A DNA stretch of 64,000 nucleotides. Source: Burkholderiales bacterium. GTDB lineage: Bacteria; Pseudomonadota; Gammaproteobacteria; Burkholderiales; Eutrophovitaceae. Positions 56,407 through 64,000 of the stretch are shown in pieces; position 1 is the stretch's first letter; each line of letters starts with the position of its first letter. Under the pieces are notes generated by a model that ran no database searches, was not told the DNA's origin, and saw nothing but the letters and a program-made list of their open reading frames with translations. The stretch covers positions 19,523 through 83,522 of the forward strand of contig DATMAN010000043.1 of the NCBI GenBank assembly GCA_035560005.1. The letters are read 5' to 3'. The position numbers were made by a program, and so were the translations under genes.

Positions 56407-56426
56407 TTCGCGGAAAATTCCGCGAA
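56407..56426. promoter_or_regulatory. Palindrome TTCGCGGAA-AA-TTCCGCGAA upstream of the aldolase
   Basis: This perfect 9+2+9 inverted repeat lies just before the aldolase ribosome-binding site. It could be an operator overlapping the 5' leader or a hairpin in the mRNA. No dedicated regulator gene is adjacent. Confidence 0.55.
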
Positions 56427-56473
56427 CTGTCTCCTCTGGCCACTGCCCGTGAGCTGTCCACCCACGCGTCGGT

Positions 56474-56814
56474 CTACCGGCGGTCGCCCCGTTGAAGGTC
56501 GGACAACGCTGCGAGAAGGGGTGAGTCTGTTATTTCCTCGAAGTGCTTCAGCCACCGGCGAACGTCATTCGTGTCGTACGCAGGATTCTTGAGCAGGATT
56601 CCGCGCACGTCCTCGATATCCCGGGGACGGCCAGCCACGATTTTATGAATGATCAGGTCTTCCACCGAAGCGTAGCGCACTTCGCTGCCGCCTACTCTCA
56701 CCCGCTTGACCCGGGATAAGGCCTCGGCAGCACTGCCTGCCCGCCGATCACCATGTAGGCGATCGAGCGGGCTTCCATCTCTCGTGCAAGTTCTTCGAGC
56801 AGGCGCTCAAACAT
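56474..56814 (-). pseudogene. Broken minimal nucleotidyltransferase gene
   Basis: The 5' part (ATG at 56814) reads IAYMVIGGQAVL, the N-terminal core of DUF6036/AbiEii-like nucleotidyltransferases, then runs out of frame and stops at 56698. Another frame picks up the C-terminal part (RVRVGGSEVRYASVEDLIIHKIV and AGRPRDIEDVRGILL) and ends at 56474. The catalytic middle, which should hold the DxD residues, is missing, so there is an internal deletion of perhaps 60-80 codons plus a frameshift. The product should be inactive. It overlaps the preceding small gene by eight bases. Confidence 0.7.
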
Positions 56815-56995
56815 TCAGCGCCTGCGCGAGGCGCAGTTTGGTGGGCAACGTGTCGCTGCTGCGCTCCCAGGCGCCTAGCGCTTGCGCGTGTTCGAACATC
56901 GCTTCGAGGAGCTTCAGAATGCGCTCGAAATCAGCAGGAGAGGCGCGATTTTCTTCGTCCTCGAAGCGCTGCAGGATGTGGGGGTTCTTGACCAT
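56807..56995 (-). CDS. Small partner protein of the nucleotidyltransferase pair
   Basis: This 62-residue protein contains NPHILQRFEDEENRASPADFERIL and a C-terminal KLRLAQALNV. It is the small helical protein commonly encoded just upstream of minimal nucleotidyltransferases of this type. It overlaps the broken nucleotidyltransferase gene by eight bases, the typical coupling of toxin-antitoxin-like pairs. It appears intact while its partner does not. The function is not known to me; a pairing with the nucleotidyltransferase is inferred from order. Confidence 0.55.
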   Translation of the reverse strand: MVKNPHILQRFEDEENRASPADFERILKLLEAMFEHAQALGAWERSSDTLPTKLRLAQALNV

Positions 56996-57209
56996 ACAGG
57001 ATGACTCGTTCAGGCGACATTTTACTTGCTGTACATCCCGGACTGAAGCGTTCTAACCCACCGTGGAGTGTCCCAGTGGATGCCCGTCGAGTGGTCGACC
57101 GTTCCATGCGCCGAGGAGTCACGCAGGTTCGCGAATCCTCTTGATCGCATCACCGCTGTTACGTACTCGGACCATAAAAGGAGTGTACCCGTCGTCAGAC
57201 GGTGCTGCC

Positions 57210-57215
57210 TATAAT
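57210..57215 (+). promoter_or_regulatory. -10 element TATAAT before regulator 2
   Basis: A perfect TATAAT lies 28 bases before the ATG at 57244. No good -35 is visible at 16-18 bases, so an activator may be needed. Confidence 0.4.
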
Positions 57216-57243
57216 TAGGTCGGGCAGCCCTTGGGGGGAGACC

Positions 57244-60200
57244 ATGGCGCGCAAGGCGCCGCAGCTTGCCAAGCTCAGCCGGCCACGTCTGTACGACGCG
57301 CTCCCGCGCGAGCGGCTGTTCAGGCTGATCGATGAAAAGCGCAGGCATCCAGCGATCTGGGTCTGCGGACCTCCTGGCGCGGGCAAGACTACGCTGATAG
57401 CCAGTTACCTCGAGGCGGTAAGACTCTCGAGCATCTGGTACCAGGTGGACGCCGGTGACGCTGATCCGGCAACGTTCTTCTATTACCTCGCGTTGGCCGC
57501 CGGTCAGCGGCGCACAGCGAGGCAGTTGCCGCTTTTTACCGCCGAGTATTTGCCCGACCTCGAGGGGTTCAGCCGCAGGTACTTTCGGGACTTCTTCGCG
57601 CGCGTGCCATCGGATACGCTGCTGGTATTCGACAACTGCCATGAAGTGCGCGACAACGGCGAATTCGATCGCATCTTGCTCGAAGCGATCGATGAGGTTC
57701 CCGAAGGGATCAATGTCGTATTCATCAGTCGGTCCGGACCACCGGCGGCATTCGCCCGCGGCCTTTCGAACCGGTCGGTATCAGTTGTCGACTGGCCGGA
57801 CCTGAAGCTGACGCTCGAAGAGGCTGCCGCGATCGCCGAAACCCGCATCGTACTCGATCAACAGTCAATCGAGCGTATCTACGATCGCTCCAGCGGATGG
57901 GTCGCAGGCCTCACCCTAATACTCGACCACGCCAAGCGTCGCGGATTGTCGGTCGATACGATGGAGACCGAGACGAAGGAAGGTGTATTTGCCTTTTTCG
58001 CGAGCCAGATCTTCGATCAGATGTCTCGGCGCGCACAACTCACGATGATGCGGGTCGCCGTGTTGCCATTCACGACTGTACCCATGGCAATCGCGCTGAG
58101 CGGCGATCCCCGTGCCGGAGCGCTGGTGGAGGATCTCTATCGCCGACATTTATTCACAGATCGGCGCGGAAGAGACGATGCTCGGTACCAATTCCATTCG
58201 CTCTTTCGCGAGTTTCTCTTGGAAAAATTTCGCGAATCCCACCTCGAGCCGCAGCGCCGAGATCTTTCACGCAGCGCAGCCGCCCTATTGGAAGGAGCCG
58301 GATTTACCGAGGACGCGATCGCACTGTATTGGGAGGCCGTCGATTGGGAACGGGCGATCGCCCTCATCTTGAAACACGCGTCAATGCTGGTGGCGCAGGG
58401 ACGATGGAGAACGCTCTGGCAGTGGATCGAGGCCATCCCGGAAAGTCTGCGTGAGAGGGATGCGCGCCTGCTGTACTGGCAGGGAATTACGTCGATGCAG
58501 CTCGACTTGGCCACCGCGAGCGGCTTTCTGGAGAGTGCGTTTACGCGGTTTGGAACCGGTGGCGATGTCGTGGGGCAGCTTTTGGCGGCCTCCGCCATCA
58601 TCGAGTGCATTTACTATCAGTACGAAGACTTCACGTCGCTCGATCGGTGGATAGACGAGATCGACCGCTTGCTTCAAAGCGACCCGATGTTCCCGGATGA
58701 GCGTACGGAGCTGACCGTGTACTCGGCCATGCAGCTTGCGACGATGTCCAGACGTCCGGGGCATTCCCGGTTATCTTCTTGCGTGGAGAAGATCGAAGCG
58801 CTGGTCGAACGTGCGCGGGACCCGAATCAGACTGTGCGCGCAGCCAGCGCGCTGCTGCGCTTCTTCTCTTATGCCGGAGCGTTCGAAAGGGCACAACGTC
58901 TGACGGAGCGTGTTGCGCCGTTACTATCAAGCCCGGAGCTTACTGCTCTTAACCGAGCGTGGTGGTGGCTGTTCCATGGCTGGTATCTGCACGCACGGGC
59001 GGATGCCAGTGCCAGTCTTTCTTCCTTCGACGAAGCAGACCGCATAGCGGGGCATGAAGGCTTACGCCAGATCACTTTCCTGTCGTCGATCTTTCGCGCT
59101 TATCTGTTCAATTGCCTTGACGATCCCGCATCGGCAGAGAAGGCAGTCGCCATCGCGGAGCAGCACTTCGATCCGAGACGGCGCATGCACGTTGCCCAGC
59201 TTCATCTCGCCAAGATGGGCATCGCGGTTCGACAACAGGAGGGCGAAGCGGCCGCGCAGCATGCGAGGGAGGGTTTGCGCGCGATAGCGCCGCTCGGCTC
59301 GAACGTGCTCCATGTCATATGGCTTTTCGACAACGCGGTCGGGCTGGTCGCGGCCGGGGCACACGAGGAAGCGGCGAATTGGCTGGAGCTTGCGTGGTCC
59401 GAGTCCGAAGGATCCTATCTGGAAGTATATCGCCCGGCAATCCTGCTGGTGCAGGCTGCGCTGTGTAAGTCGATCGGAGAATCGAGTCGTTGTCTCGAGT
59501 GCCTGCGGAACTCGCTGGAGCTTGCCCGCCCGAACAATGGGGCTTACTTCTATCGCTGGCTTCTGGGTCTCACGGAGATCATGCTTGCTCACGCTATCGA
59601 AGCAGGCATCGACATCGAGCATGTAACCGGTCTTATTCGCAAGTTTGACCTGCGGTCGCCAGACATAAGTTTCGATCGATGGCCTTGGCCGATCCGTATC
59701 GTGACGCTCGGCCGCTTTGCCATCTATCGGGACGGCAAGGCGATCACGTTTCCGCACAAGGCCCCGCGCAAGCCTTTGAGCCTGCTCAAGGCAGTCGTCG
59801 CATTCGGGTGTGTAGACGTACCCCAACGCAAGCTCGCCGATGCGCTCTGGCCGGACGAGGAAGGCGACGTTGCGCTGGAGTCGCTGGCTATCAATGTGCA
59901 TCGTTTGCGAAAGCTCCTCGGCGACAAGAACATGCTCCGCCTCAGCGATCGCGCGCTTTCTCTGGATCAGGAACGTTGCTGGGTTGACGTGAAAGCGCTG
60001 GAGAGGGCTTTGGAGAGACCAATTCCGGACGCTTCGAGTATCGGAAACGTCGACGATCAGGTGCTTAGACTCTATGGAGGACAGTTCCTTCCCGGCGATG
60101 AGGATGAGCCTTGGGTCTTGTCCCTGAGGGAGCGGCTGCGAGCCAGACTTATGGCCTATGTGGCAAGAGTCGGCCGGCAGCTCGAAGCCCGCGCCGAGTA

Positions 60201-60414
60201 CGAAGCGGCTGCCCAGCATTACCAACGGGGAATCGAATCGGATGAACTGGCGGAGGAGTTTTACCAAGGCCTGATGCGCTGTTACCTCAAACTCGGCAGG
60301 CGGGCGGACGGGATGGCCGTATTCCGCCGGCTCCGGCAGACCCTCTCAGTAACATTGGGCATTCAACCATCGCCTGCTAGCCAGGAAGTATTCCGAGATC
60401 TGGAGCAGGCTTAA
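57244..60414 (+). CDS. Giant STAND-ATPase/SARP transcriptional regulator 2
   Basis: This 1056-residue paralogue of regulator 1 has the same order: an N-terminal RLYDALPRERLF lead-in, P-loop CGPPGAGKTTL near 41-51, Walker B LLVFDNCHE near 125-133, a long TPR-like middle, and a C-terminal winged helix (IVTLGRFAIYRDGK, HKAPRKPLSLLKAVV near 820-850) plus transcriptional activation domain. GGGGGAG precedes the ATG. It heads the region holding the small coupled gene and amidase, whose promoter has SARP-style heptamers. The signal sensed is unknown. Confidence 0.88.
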   Translation: MARKAPQLAKLSRPRLYDALPRERLFRLIDEKRRHPAIWVCGPPGAGKTTLIASYLEAVRLSSIWYQVDAGDADPATFFYYLALAAGQRRTARQLPLFTAEYLPDLEGFSRRYFRDFFARVPSDTLLVFDNCHEVRDNGEFDRILLEAIDEVPEGINVVFISRSGPPAAFARGLSNRSVSVVDWPDLKLTLEEAAAIAETRIVLDQQSIERIYDRSSGWVAGLTLILDHAKRRGLSVDTMETETKEGVFAFFASQIFDQMSRRAQLTMMRVAVLPFTTVPMAIALSGDPRAGALVEDLYRRHLFTDRRGRDDARYQFHSLFREFLLEKFRESHLEPQRRDLSRSAAALLEGAGFTEDAIALYWEAVDWERAIALILKHASMLVAQGRWRTLWQWIEAIPESLRERDARLLYWQGITSMQLDLATASGFLESAFTRFGTGGDVVGQLLAASAIIECIYYQYEDFTSLDRWIDEIDRLLQSDPMFPDERTELTVYSAMQLATMSRRPGHSRLSSCVEKIEALVERARDPNQTVRAASALLRFFSYAGAFERAQRLTERVAPLLSSPELTALNRAWWWLFHGWYLHARADASASLSSFDEADRIAGHEGLRQITFLSSIFRAYLFNCLDDPASAEKAVAIAEQHFDPRRRMHVAQLHLAKMGIAVRQQEGEAAAQHAREGLRAIAPLGSNVLHVIWLFDNAVGLVAAGAHEEAANWLELAWSESEGSYLEVYRPAILLVQAALCKSIGESSRCLECLRNSLELARPNNGAYFYRWLLGLTEIMLAHAIEAGIDIEHVTGLIRKFDLRSPDISFDRWPWPIRIVTLGRFAIYRDGKAITFPHKAPRKPLSLLKAVVAFGCVDVPQRKLADALWPDEEGDVALESLAINVHRLRKLLGDKNMLRLSDRALSLDQERCWVDVKALERALERPIPDASSIGNVDDQVLRLYGGQFLPGDEDEPWVLSLRERLRARLMAYVARVGRQLEARAEYEAAAQHYQRGIESDELAEEFYQGLMRCYLKLGRRADGMAVFRRLRQTLSVTLGIQPSPASQEVFRDLEQA

Positions 60415-60433
60415 GGCGCAGCCCAAACTCTCG

Positions 60434-60451
60434 ATCTGCAAACAATCTGTA
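60434..60451 (+). promoter_or_regulatory. Direct heptamers ATCTGCA-N4-ATCTGTA, candidate SARP operator
   Basis: Two heptamers start at 60434 and 60445, an 11-bp period. A -10-like TAGCCT begins 13 bases after the second. The same arrangement, with the same preceding CTCG, occurs before the secreted repeat protein gene (63452). SARP regulators bind direct heptamers with 11-bp spacing next to the -10. Confidence 0.55.
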
Positions 60452-60495
60452 CCCTCGTCTGAGCTAGCCTGCGGAGGCGGTTCAGAGGAGGGGGT

Positions 60496-60711
60496 GTGCG
60501 TCAGCTGCGAACCTATATTGTCCGCATCTATCGGCAGGGCTTCGACAGCCTGTGGGGTACCGTGGAGGATCCACGGATTGGATTCAAACATCCTTTCTCG
60601 AGCGCTGCGGAAGTCTGGGATTTGTTGCGGCAACCGACTCGCGGCGTAGGGAAAAAGCGCGCTGACGCCCATCCCTCGAAAGTTACGAACAGGCGAGGGA
60701 AATTTCGATGA
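60496..60711 (+). CDS. Small conserved protein coupled to the amidase gene (71 aa)
   Basis: The GTG start is preceded by GAGGAGGGGG. The N-terminal half RTYIVRIYRQGFDSLWGTVED followed by a Phe-rich PFSSAAEVWDLLRQP resembles a short family of proteobacterial proteins (a small beta-rich fold ending in a helix), from memory. The C terminus is basic and may be non-conserved. The stop overlaps the amidase ATG (ATGA), so the two genes are translationally coupled. The function is unknown. It is the first gene downstream of the SARP-style operator. Confidence 0.65.
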   Translation: MRQLRTYIVRIYRQGFDSLWGTVEDPRIGFKHPFSSAAEVWDLLRQPTRGVGKKRADAHPSKVTNRRGKFR

Positions 60712-62255
60712 GCAACGCTACGCTCCCTAAGACTCTTGACCAAGCAGCAATGGGCCGGCGTCAATTTCTTCGGAGTCTGAGCGCGATGAGCGCACTGTCG
60801 GCGGGCGGGCTGCCGCTGCCCGGCGCGGCCCGTCTCGACAGCAGTTTGATCGAGCTTTCGGCCGTCGAAGCGGTGGCTGCGATGCGCTCGGGCGATCTCA
60901 AGGCAGAAGACTACGCCAAAGCACTGCTCGACCGGTGCGAAAAACTGAAGCATCTCAATGCGTTCACCACCCTCGACTACGACCGGGTTATGGAAATGGC
61001 GCGTGACGCCGATCGCAAGCGGGCCAAGGGCGGAAAGCTCGGTGTTCTGCACGGGCTCCCGGTACCCGTCAAGGACAGCATCAATACCAAGGACCTGCCG
61101 ACCACGCTGGCGACCGAAGCATTGCGCGATTTCCGGCCCGGCACGGATGCCGCAGTGGTGACTGCACTCTATCGCGAAGGCGCGCTGTTGCTGGGCAAGA
61201 CCAACCTGCACGAACTTCAATTCTGGTGGACAAACAGCCACAGCGCCTTCGGCCCGGCGCGAAATCCGTATGACCCGACGCGTATCTCCGGCGGCAGCAG
61301 CGGGGGGACGGCGGTCGCGGTGTCCGGGCGCATGGCTCCAGCCGGCTTGGCGGGAGACACCAATGGCTCGATACGCGTTCCGGCCGCGCTTTGTGGCGTG
61401 ATCGGCTTTCGGCCAACGACGTTGCGTTGGCCACAGAGCGGGGTGATGCCGTTGACGCCCACGTATGACACTGTCGGTCCCCACACGAGGTCGGTTGCTG
61501 ACGCGATTCTGTTTGACTCGGTGGTGACAGGAACTGCCCAAGGTGCAAATCCGATCAGCCTCAAGGGCACGCGCATCGGCGTGCCGCGCGGCTATTACTA
61601 CGCCGATCTCGACCCGGAAGTCGAGCGCGTCACGAAGGAGGTTCTACGGAAGCTGAAGGATGCCGGCGTCGAGCTGGTGGATGCCGATCCGCCATATCTC
61701 ATGGAACTGGTGAACCTCGCCAACTATCCGATCATCCATCATGAAACAGGTCCCAGCATAGACTGCTATCTGAAGGGCCACGGCGCCAAGGTCACCCTGA
61801 AAGAGATCCTCTCTACCGCGAGACCGGATGTCAGGCAGGCCTTCGAGCTGTTCGTTCTGCCAGGCGGACAGTATCGCGCGCCTTACGATGTCTACACCGC
61901 CTCGCGAAGCACCAATCGGCCGTTGCTGCAGCGAATACTCGGTTCCTATTTGCGGGACAACGGCCTTGCCGCAATGATCTTCCCGGCCACTCTCTGCCCG
62001 GCGACGCCAATCGGCCACGAATGGGAAGTCGAGTACGGAGGGCGCAAGGTGCCCACGTACATCGCCCTTGCGCGAAACATATCGCCTGGGAGCTGTGCTG
62101 GGCTCCCCGGGCTCGTGATCCCGGGGGGCTTGACCTCAAGTGGGCTGCCGGTCGGCATCGAGTTTGACGGTCATGCTGGCGGGGATCGCGAGTTGCTGGC
62201 CCTCGGATTGTCGTTGGAAAAGGTGCTGGGGCCGATTCCGCCTCCGCAGGCGTGA
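60708..62255 (+). CDS. Tat-exported amidase, mandelamide hydrolase-like
   Basis: This 515-residue amidase-signature enzyme has a Tat signal (GRRQFLRSLSAMSALSAGG near 16-34) and so acts in the periplasm. The catalytic Lys is in VPVKDSI near 124-130, the cis-Ser in GGSSGGT near 199-205, and the nucleophilic Ser in GDTNGSIRVPA near 221-231. Asn replaces the usual Gly before GSIR, as some mandelamide hydrolase-type amidases have Gln or Asn there. The N-terminal LSAVEAVAAMRSGDL is shared with that group. Substrate is unproven. It overlaps the small upstream gene. Confidence 0.88.
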   Translation: MSNATLPKTLDQAAMGRRQFLRSLSAMSALSAGGLPLPGAARLDSSLIELSAVEAVAAMRSGDLKAEDYAKALLDRCEKLKHLNAFTTLDYDRVMEMARDADRKRAKGGKLGVLHGLPVPVKDSINTKDLPTTLATEALRDFRPGTDAAVVTALYREGALLLGKTNLHELQFWWTNSHSAFGPARNPYDPTRISGGSSGGTAVAVSGRMAPAGLAGDTNGSIRVPAALCGVIGFRPTTLRWPQSGVMPLTPTYDTVGPHTRSVADAILFDSVVTGTAQGANPISLKGTRIGVPRGYYYADLDPEVERVTKEVLRKLKDAGVELVDADPPYLMELVNLANYPIIHHETGPSIDCYLKGHGAKVTLKEILSTARPDVRQAFELFVLPGGQYRAPYDVYTASRSTNRPLLQRILGSYLRDNGLAAMIFPATLCPATPIGHEWEVEYGGRKVPTYIALARNISPGSCAGLPGLVIPGGLTSSGLPVGIEFDGHAGGDRELLALGLSLEKVLGPIPPPQA

Positions 62256-62357
62256 GCGCCGGCGTACGGTGCGCGCCGTCTGCCAGAAAGGACCGCCTGC
62301 GCCCTGCGGCTCGGGGCAGGTTGCCGGGAGGACCCGCGCGATGCCCGCTTGCTTGGT

Positions 62358-63152
62358 CTACTCGCATCGTACCGCCACCGCCCGCAGGACATTCATCGGT
62401 CCGGCGGCGCGGATGCGTTCGAGTTCGGTGCGATCGCGCGCCAGGAGCGAGCCGGCGAAGCCCAGTGCGTTCACCGAGATCGATTCGAAGTGCTCCCGCG
62501 CGCGCGGCACGACCAGCATCCAGCGGTGCGTGAGGAGCAGGTTGTAGGGAGCGGTGCCGCCGACGCCCGCCGAATCGAGAAGCCGGCAATACAGAGCATG
62601 CAGTGCCTCCGCGTCCGTCTGTTCGGGGCGCCCGAACGCGTGCCGGAATGGGAGCCCGGGGCCCGCATCGAGCAGCGCCTCGATCGGTACCGGTTGCGGA
62701 ATCTGTGGTGCGAGTGGCAGAGGGACGAGCTGCAGGTGCTTTCGGTGCTGGCTTGCCCCCGCTTCGCGGCCCGCATTGTAGAAGCCCAGGCTCGCGGAAC
62801 CCTCCATGCACCGCGCGAGCGCCGCGAAGTCCCTCGCAGTCAGGCGCGCGTCCTGCGGCTCGTAGTCCCGCACGACGATGAGCAAATGCTGCGGCATGAC
62901 CGGAAACTTGTTGAGCAGCGCGTAATGCGTGGACGAGATGTCCGCCACAAAGAGCTCTGGGTCGTAGTCGCCGAGGGGATCCCATACCTGCCTTCGTGCA
63001 GCCGCGTCCTTGCGCCGTAGACTCGAGACCACGCGCACCACGAACTGCACGCCTGCGTCCGGAATCACCTCGAGTTCGGTCTTGATCGGCTCGAGTGCCC
63101 CCTTTTTCAAGGCGCGGTGGGCGACTGTCTGAATGCGGGATTGCAACTGCAT
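62358..63152 (-). CDS. ATP adenylyltransferase (Ap4A phosphorylase type)
   Basis: This 264-residue protein of the HIT superfamily cleaves diadenosine tetraphosphate with phosphate, or runs the reverse reaction. The HxHLQL active-site motif is in ASQHRKHLQLVPLPL near 140-154, with NKFPVMPQHLLIVVRDYE near 87-104 as in Apa1/Apa2 proteins. A longer reading to 63230 is possible, but the ATG at 63152 starts close to the domain (LQSRIQTVAHRALKKGALEPI). It faces the amidase gene (convergent) and is divergent from the secreted repeat protein. Confidence 0.88.
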   Translation of the reverse strand: MQLQSRIQTVAHRALKKGALEPIKTELEVIPDAGVQFVVRVVSSLRRKDAAARRQVWDPLGDYDPELFVADISSTHYALLNKFPVMPQHLLIVVRDYEPQDARLTARDFAALARCMEGSASLGFYNAGREAGASQHRKHLQLVPLPLAPQIPQPVPIEALLDAGPGLPFRHAFGRPEQTDAEALHALYCRLLDSAGVGGTAPYNLLLTHRWMLVVPRAREHFESISVNALGFAGSLLARDRTELERIRAAGPMNVLRAVAVRCE

Positions 63153-63611
63153 TTCGTGCCTCGCCGAGCGACACGCTTTCCTGGCGGCAGGAAGCGCAAC
63201 AGCGATGTATGGCCACAATTGTTGCAGCAAACAGCTCGCCCACGAAACTCAAGCCGAAGAAGATCGTCTGGGCCGCCCACGTCAAGTGCACGATCGTGTA
63301 CCCGCAGCCAGTGGCGTTGCGCTAGCATTGCGGCAGAGCGCTCGAGACCCGGGGCGATGCGCCGTCGGCGATGGTCCCCCGCTTTTCTAGATGAACCAGA
63401 GTTCTTTGCGCGAACGCGGTTCGCGGTCCCACGCACGGCGGTTTTTTCTCGATCTGTAAGTAATCTGTATACACCCCAGCCCAATCCGTAAGCGAACTGT
63501 TACCTCTTCAGACGTAGTGTGGCCTCATCCGCCAAGGAACAAAGCTGCCTTTGCGGTGCGGAGCGGTAATCGATCTCTCCGCCAATCCGTTAACGGAGAT
63601 GAGGAGGTGTC
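63153..63611. other. 459-base intergenic region with repeated heptamers
   Basis: No convincing gene lies here. The right half carries the direct heptamer array (63452-63501) and a further ATCCGTT just before the ribosome-binding site. The left half holds the promoter region of the Ap4A phosphorylase gene, where I see no clear boxes. Confidence 0.6.
63452..63520 (+). promoter_or_regulatory. Direct heptamer array with -10, candidate SARP operator
   Basis: ATCTGTA starts at 63452 and 63463 (N4 between), then ATCCGTA at 63484 and AACTGTT at 63495 (N4 between). A -10-like TAGTGT begins at 63515, 13 bases after the last heptamer. That distance equals the one at the amidase operon promoter. Confidence 0.55.
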
Positions 63612-63965
63612 ATGTTTACAGCGAAATGGTGGTGTGCGGCGGCGGTCGCGGGGATGTGCACAGGCGTGGCGACCGCGGTTCTGGCGGCGGAAACGATCAC
63701 CACGCGTAGCCCCGACGCGGCTTACGCCGATCTGATGCGCGACTGGAACGCCAAGCCCGGCAACCAGGCGGGCGCGCCGGTGCGCATGCGCAATCTGCAG
63801 AACGCCAACGCCGATCTGATCCGTGATTTCGGCGCCAAGGGGTCCGGCGAGCAGGGAGCGGCCTTCACGCAGCGCAGCTTGGATGCGATGTACAAGGACC
63901 TGGTTCGCGACTGGTCGCCCGACAAACCGGCTGATGGACGCCAGGCGGCGTACACGAACCAGTAA
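63612..63965 (+). CDS. Small secreted protein with three 28-residue repeats
   Basis: This 117-residue protein has a signal peptide cut near VLAAET and GAGGAGG before the ATG. The mature part is three repeats with an exact 28-residue period: AAYADLMRDW (36-45), NANADLIRDF (64-73) and AMYKDLVRDW (92-101), each followed by a Gly/Pro/Gln-rich linker. The core is (A/K)DL(M/I/V)RD(W/F). I do not recognise the family. The promoter has SARP-style heptamers shared with the amidase operon. Confidence 0.75.
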   Translation: MFTAKWWCAAAVAGMCTGVATAVLAAETITTRSPDAAYADLMRDWNAKPGNQAGAPVRMRNLQNANADLIRDFGAKGSGEQGAAFTQRSLDAMYKDLVRDWSPDKPADGRQAAYTNQ

Positions 63966-64000
63966 CGACTGAGTCGATCTACGTGCGGGCAGCATGGCAG

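Noticed and set aside
61370..61400. Loss of a conserved Gly in the amidase signature as a sign of inactivation
   Set aside because: Mandelamide hydrolase-type amidases, from memory, also carry Gln or Asn there, and the Lys, cis-Ser and Ser residues are present.
63209..63325. A 38-codon ORF between the Ap4A phosphorylase gene and the secreted repeat protein gene
   Set aside because: It has only a weak ribosome-binding site, no recognisable motif and no coupling to neighbours. I could not support it.

Overview
The window looks like chromosomal DNA of a high-GC betaproteobacterium. The left edge carries psd-pssA-leuA, an order typical of that class, where it usually follows ilvBHC. Gene density is high, several starts are GTG or TTG, and I see no tRNA, rRNA, CRISPR array, transposase or phage gene.

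Layout. 1-4.5 kb: phospholipid synthesis (psd, pssA), leuA behind a possible leucine leader peptide, and a type II NADH dehydrogenase. 4.5-15.7 kb: two RND efflux systems (outer-membrane factor, adaptor and heavy-metal-type pump; then adaptor and HAE1-type pump), with a thioredoxin between them. 15.8-18.8 kb: an MFS permease with a coupled small membrane protein, a pirin, and an orphan ABC ATPase. 18.8-31.9 kb: a benzoate island with boxR-boxC-boxB on the minus strand. Divergent from it are a flavodoxin, benzoate-CoA ligase, a Liv-type ABC importer and an alpha/beta hydrolase. 32-35.7 kb: an FtsX-type permease and an AttH/CrtC-like protein, probably the missing partners of the orphan ATPase. 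35.8-48.6 kb: metabolic genes, including 3-hydroxybutyrate dehydrogenase, a tandem CDGSH protein, DoxX, a D-2-hydroxyacid dehydrogenase, a mandelate racemase-like enolase, PanE-like and Fur-like proteins, an aminotransferase, a dehalogenase-like hydrolase, Sel1 repeats, DUF1835 and an epoxide hydrolase. 48.8-64 kb: an accessory region with two giant paralogous STAND-ATPase/SARP regulators, tandem solute-binding proteins, an HpcH aldolase, the remains of a nucleotidyltransferase pair, a small conserved protein coupled to a Tat-exported amidase, an Ap4A phosphorylase, and a small secreted protein built of three 28-residue repeats.

How the genes fit together. The box island would take up benzoate (Liv transporter), activate it (BclA), epoxidise benzoyl-CoA (BoxB) and open the ring (BoxC), controlled by BoxR through TGCA sites set on 10-bp phasing. 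boxA and boxD are not in the window; a flavodoxin lies where an electron carrier would be useful. The mandelate racemase-like enzyme, the FAD hydroxyacid dehydrogenase and a mandelamide-hydrolase-like amidase hint at feeder routes to benzoate, though this is inference.

The least explained signal is in the last 4 kb. The promoters of the small gene/amidase operon and of the 28-residue-repeat protein share direct heptamers (ATCTGYA-N4-ATCTGTA, 11-bp period) at the same distance from a possible -10 box. That is the operator format of SARP regulators, and a STAND-SARP gene lies just upstream. Intergenic regions also carry a family of imperfect inverted repeats built from GGACGCGGA-like units.
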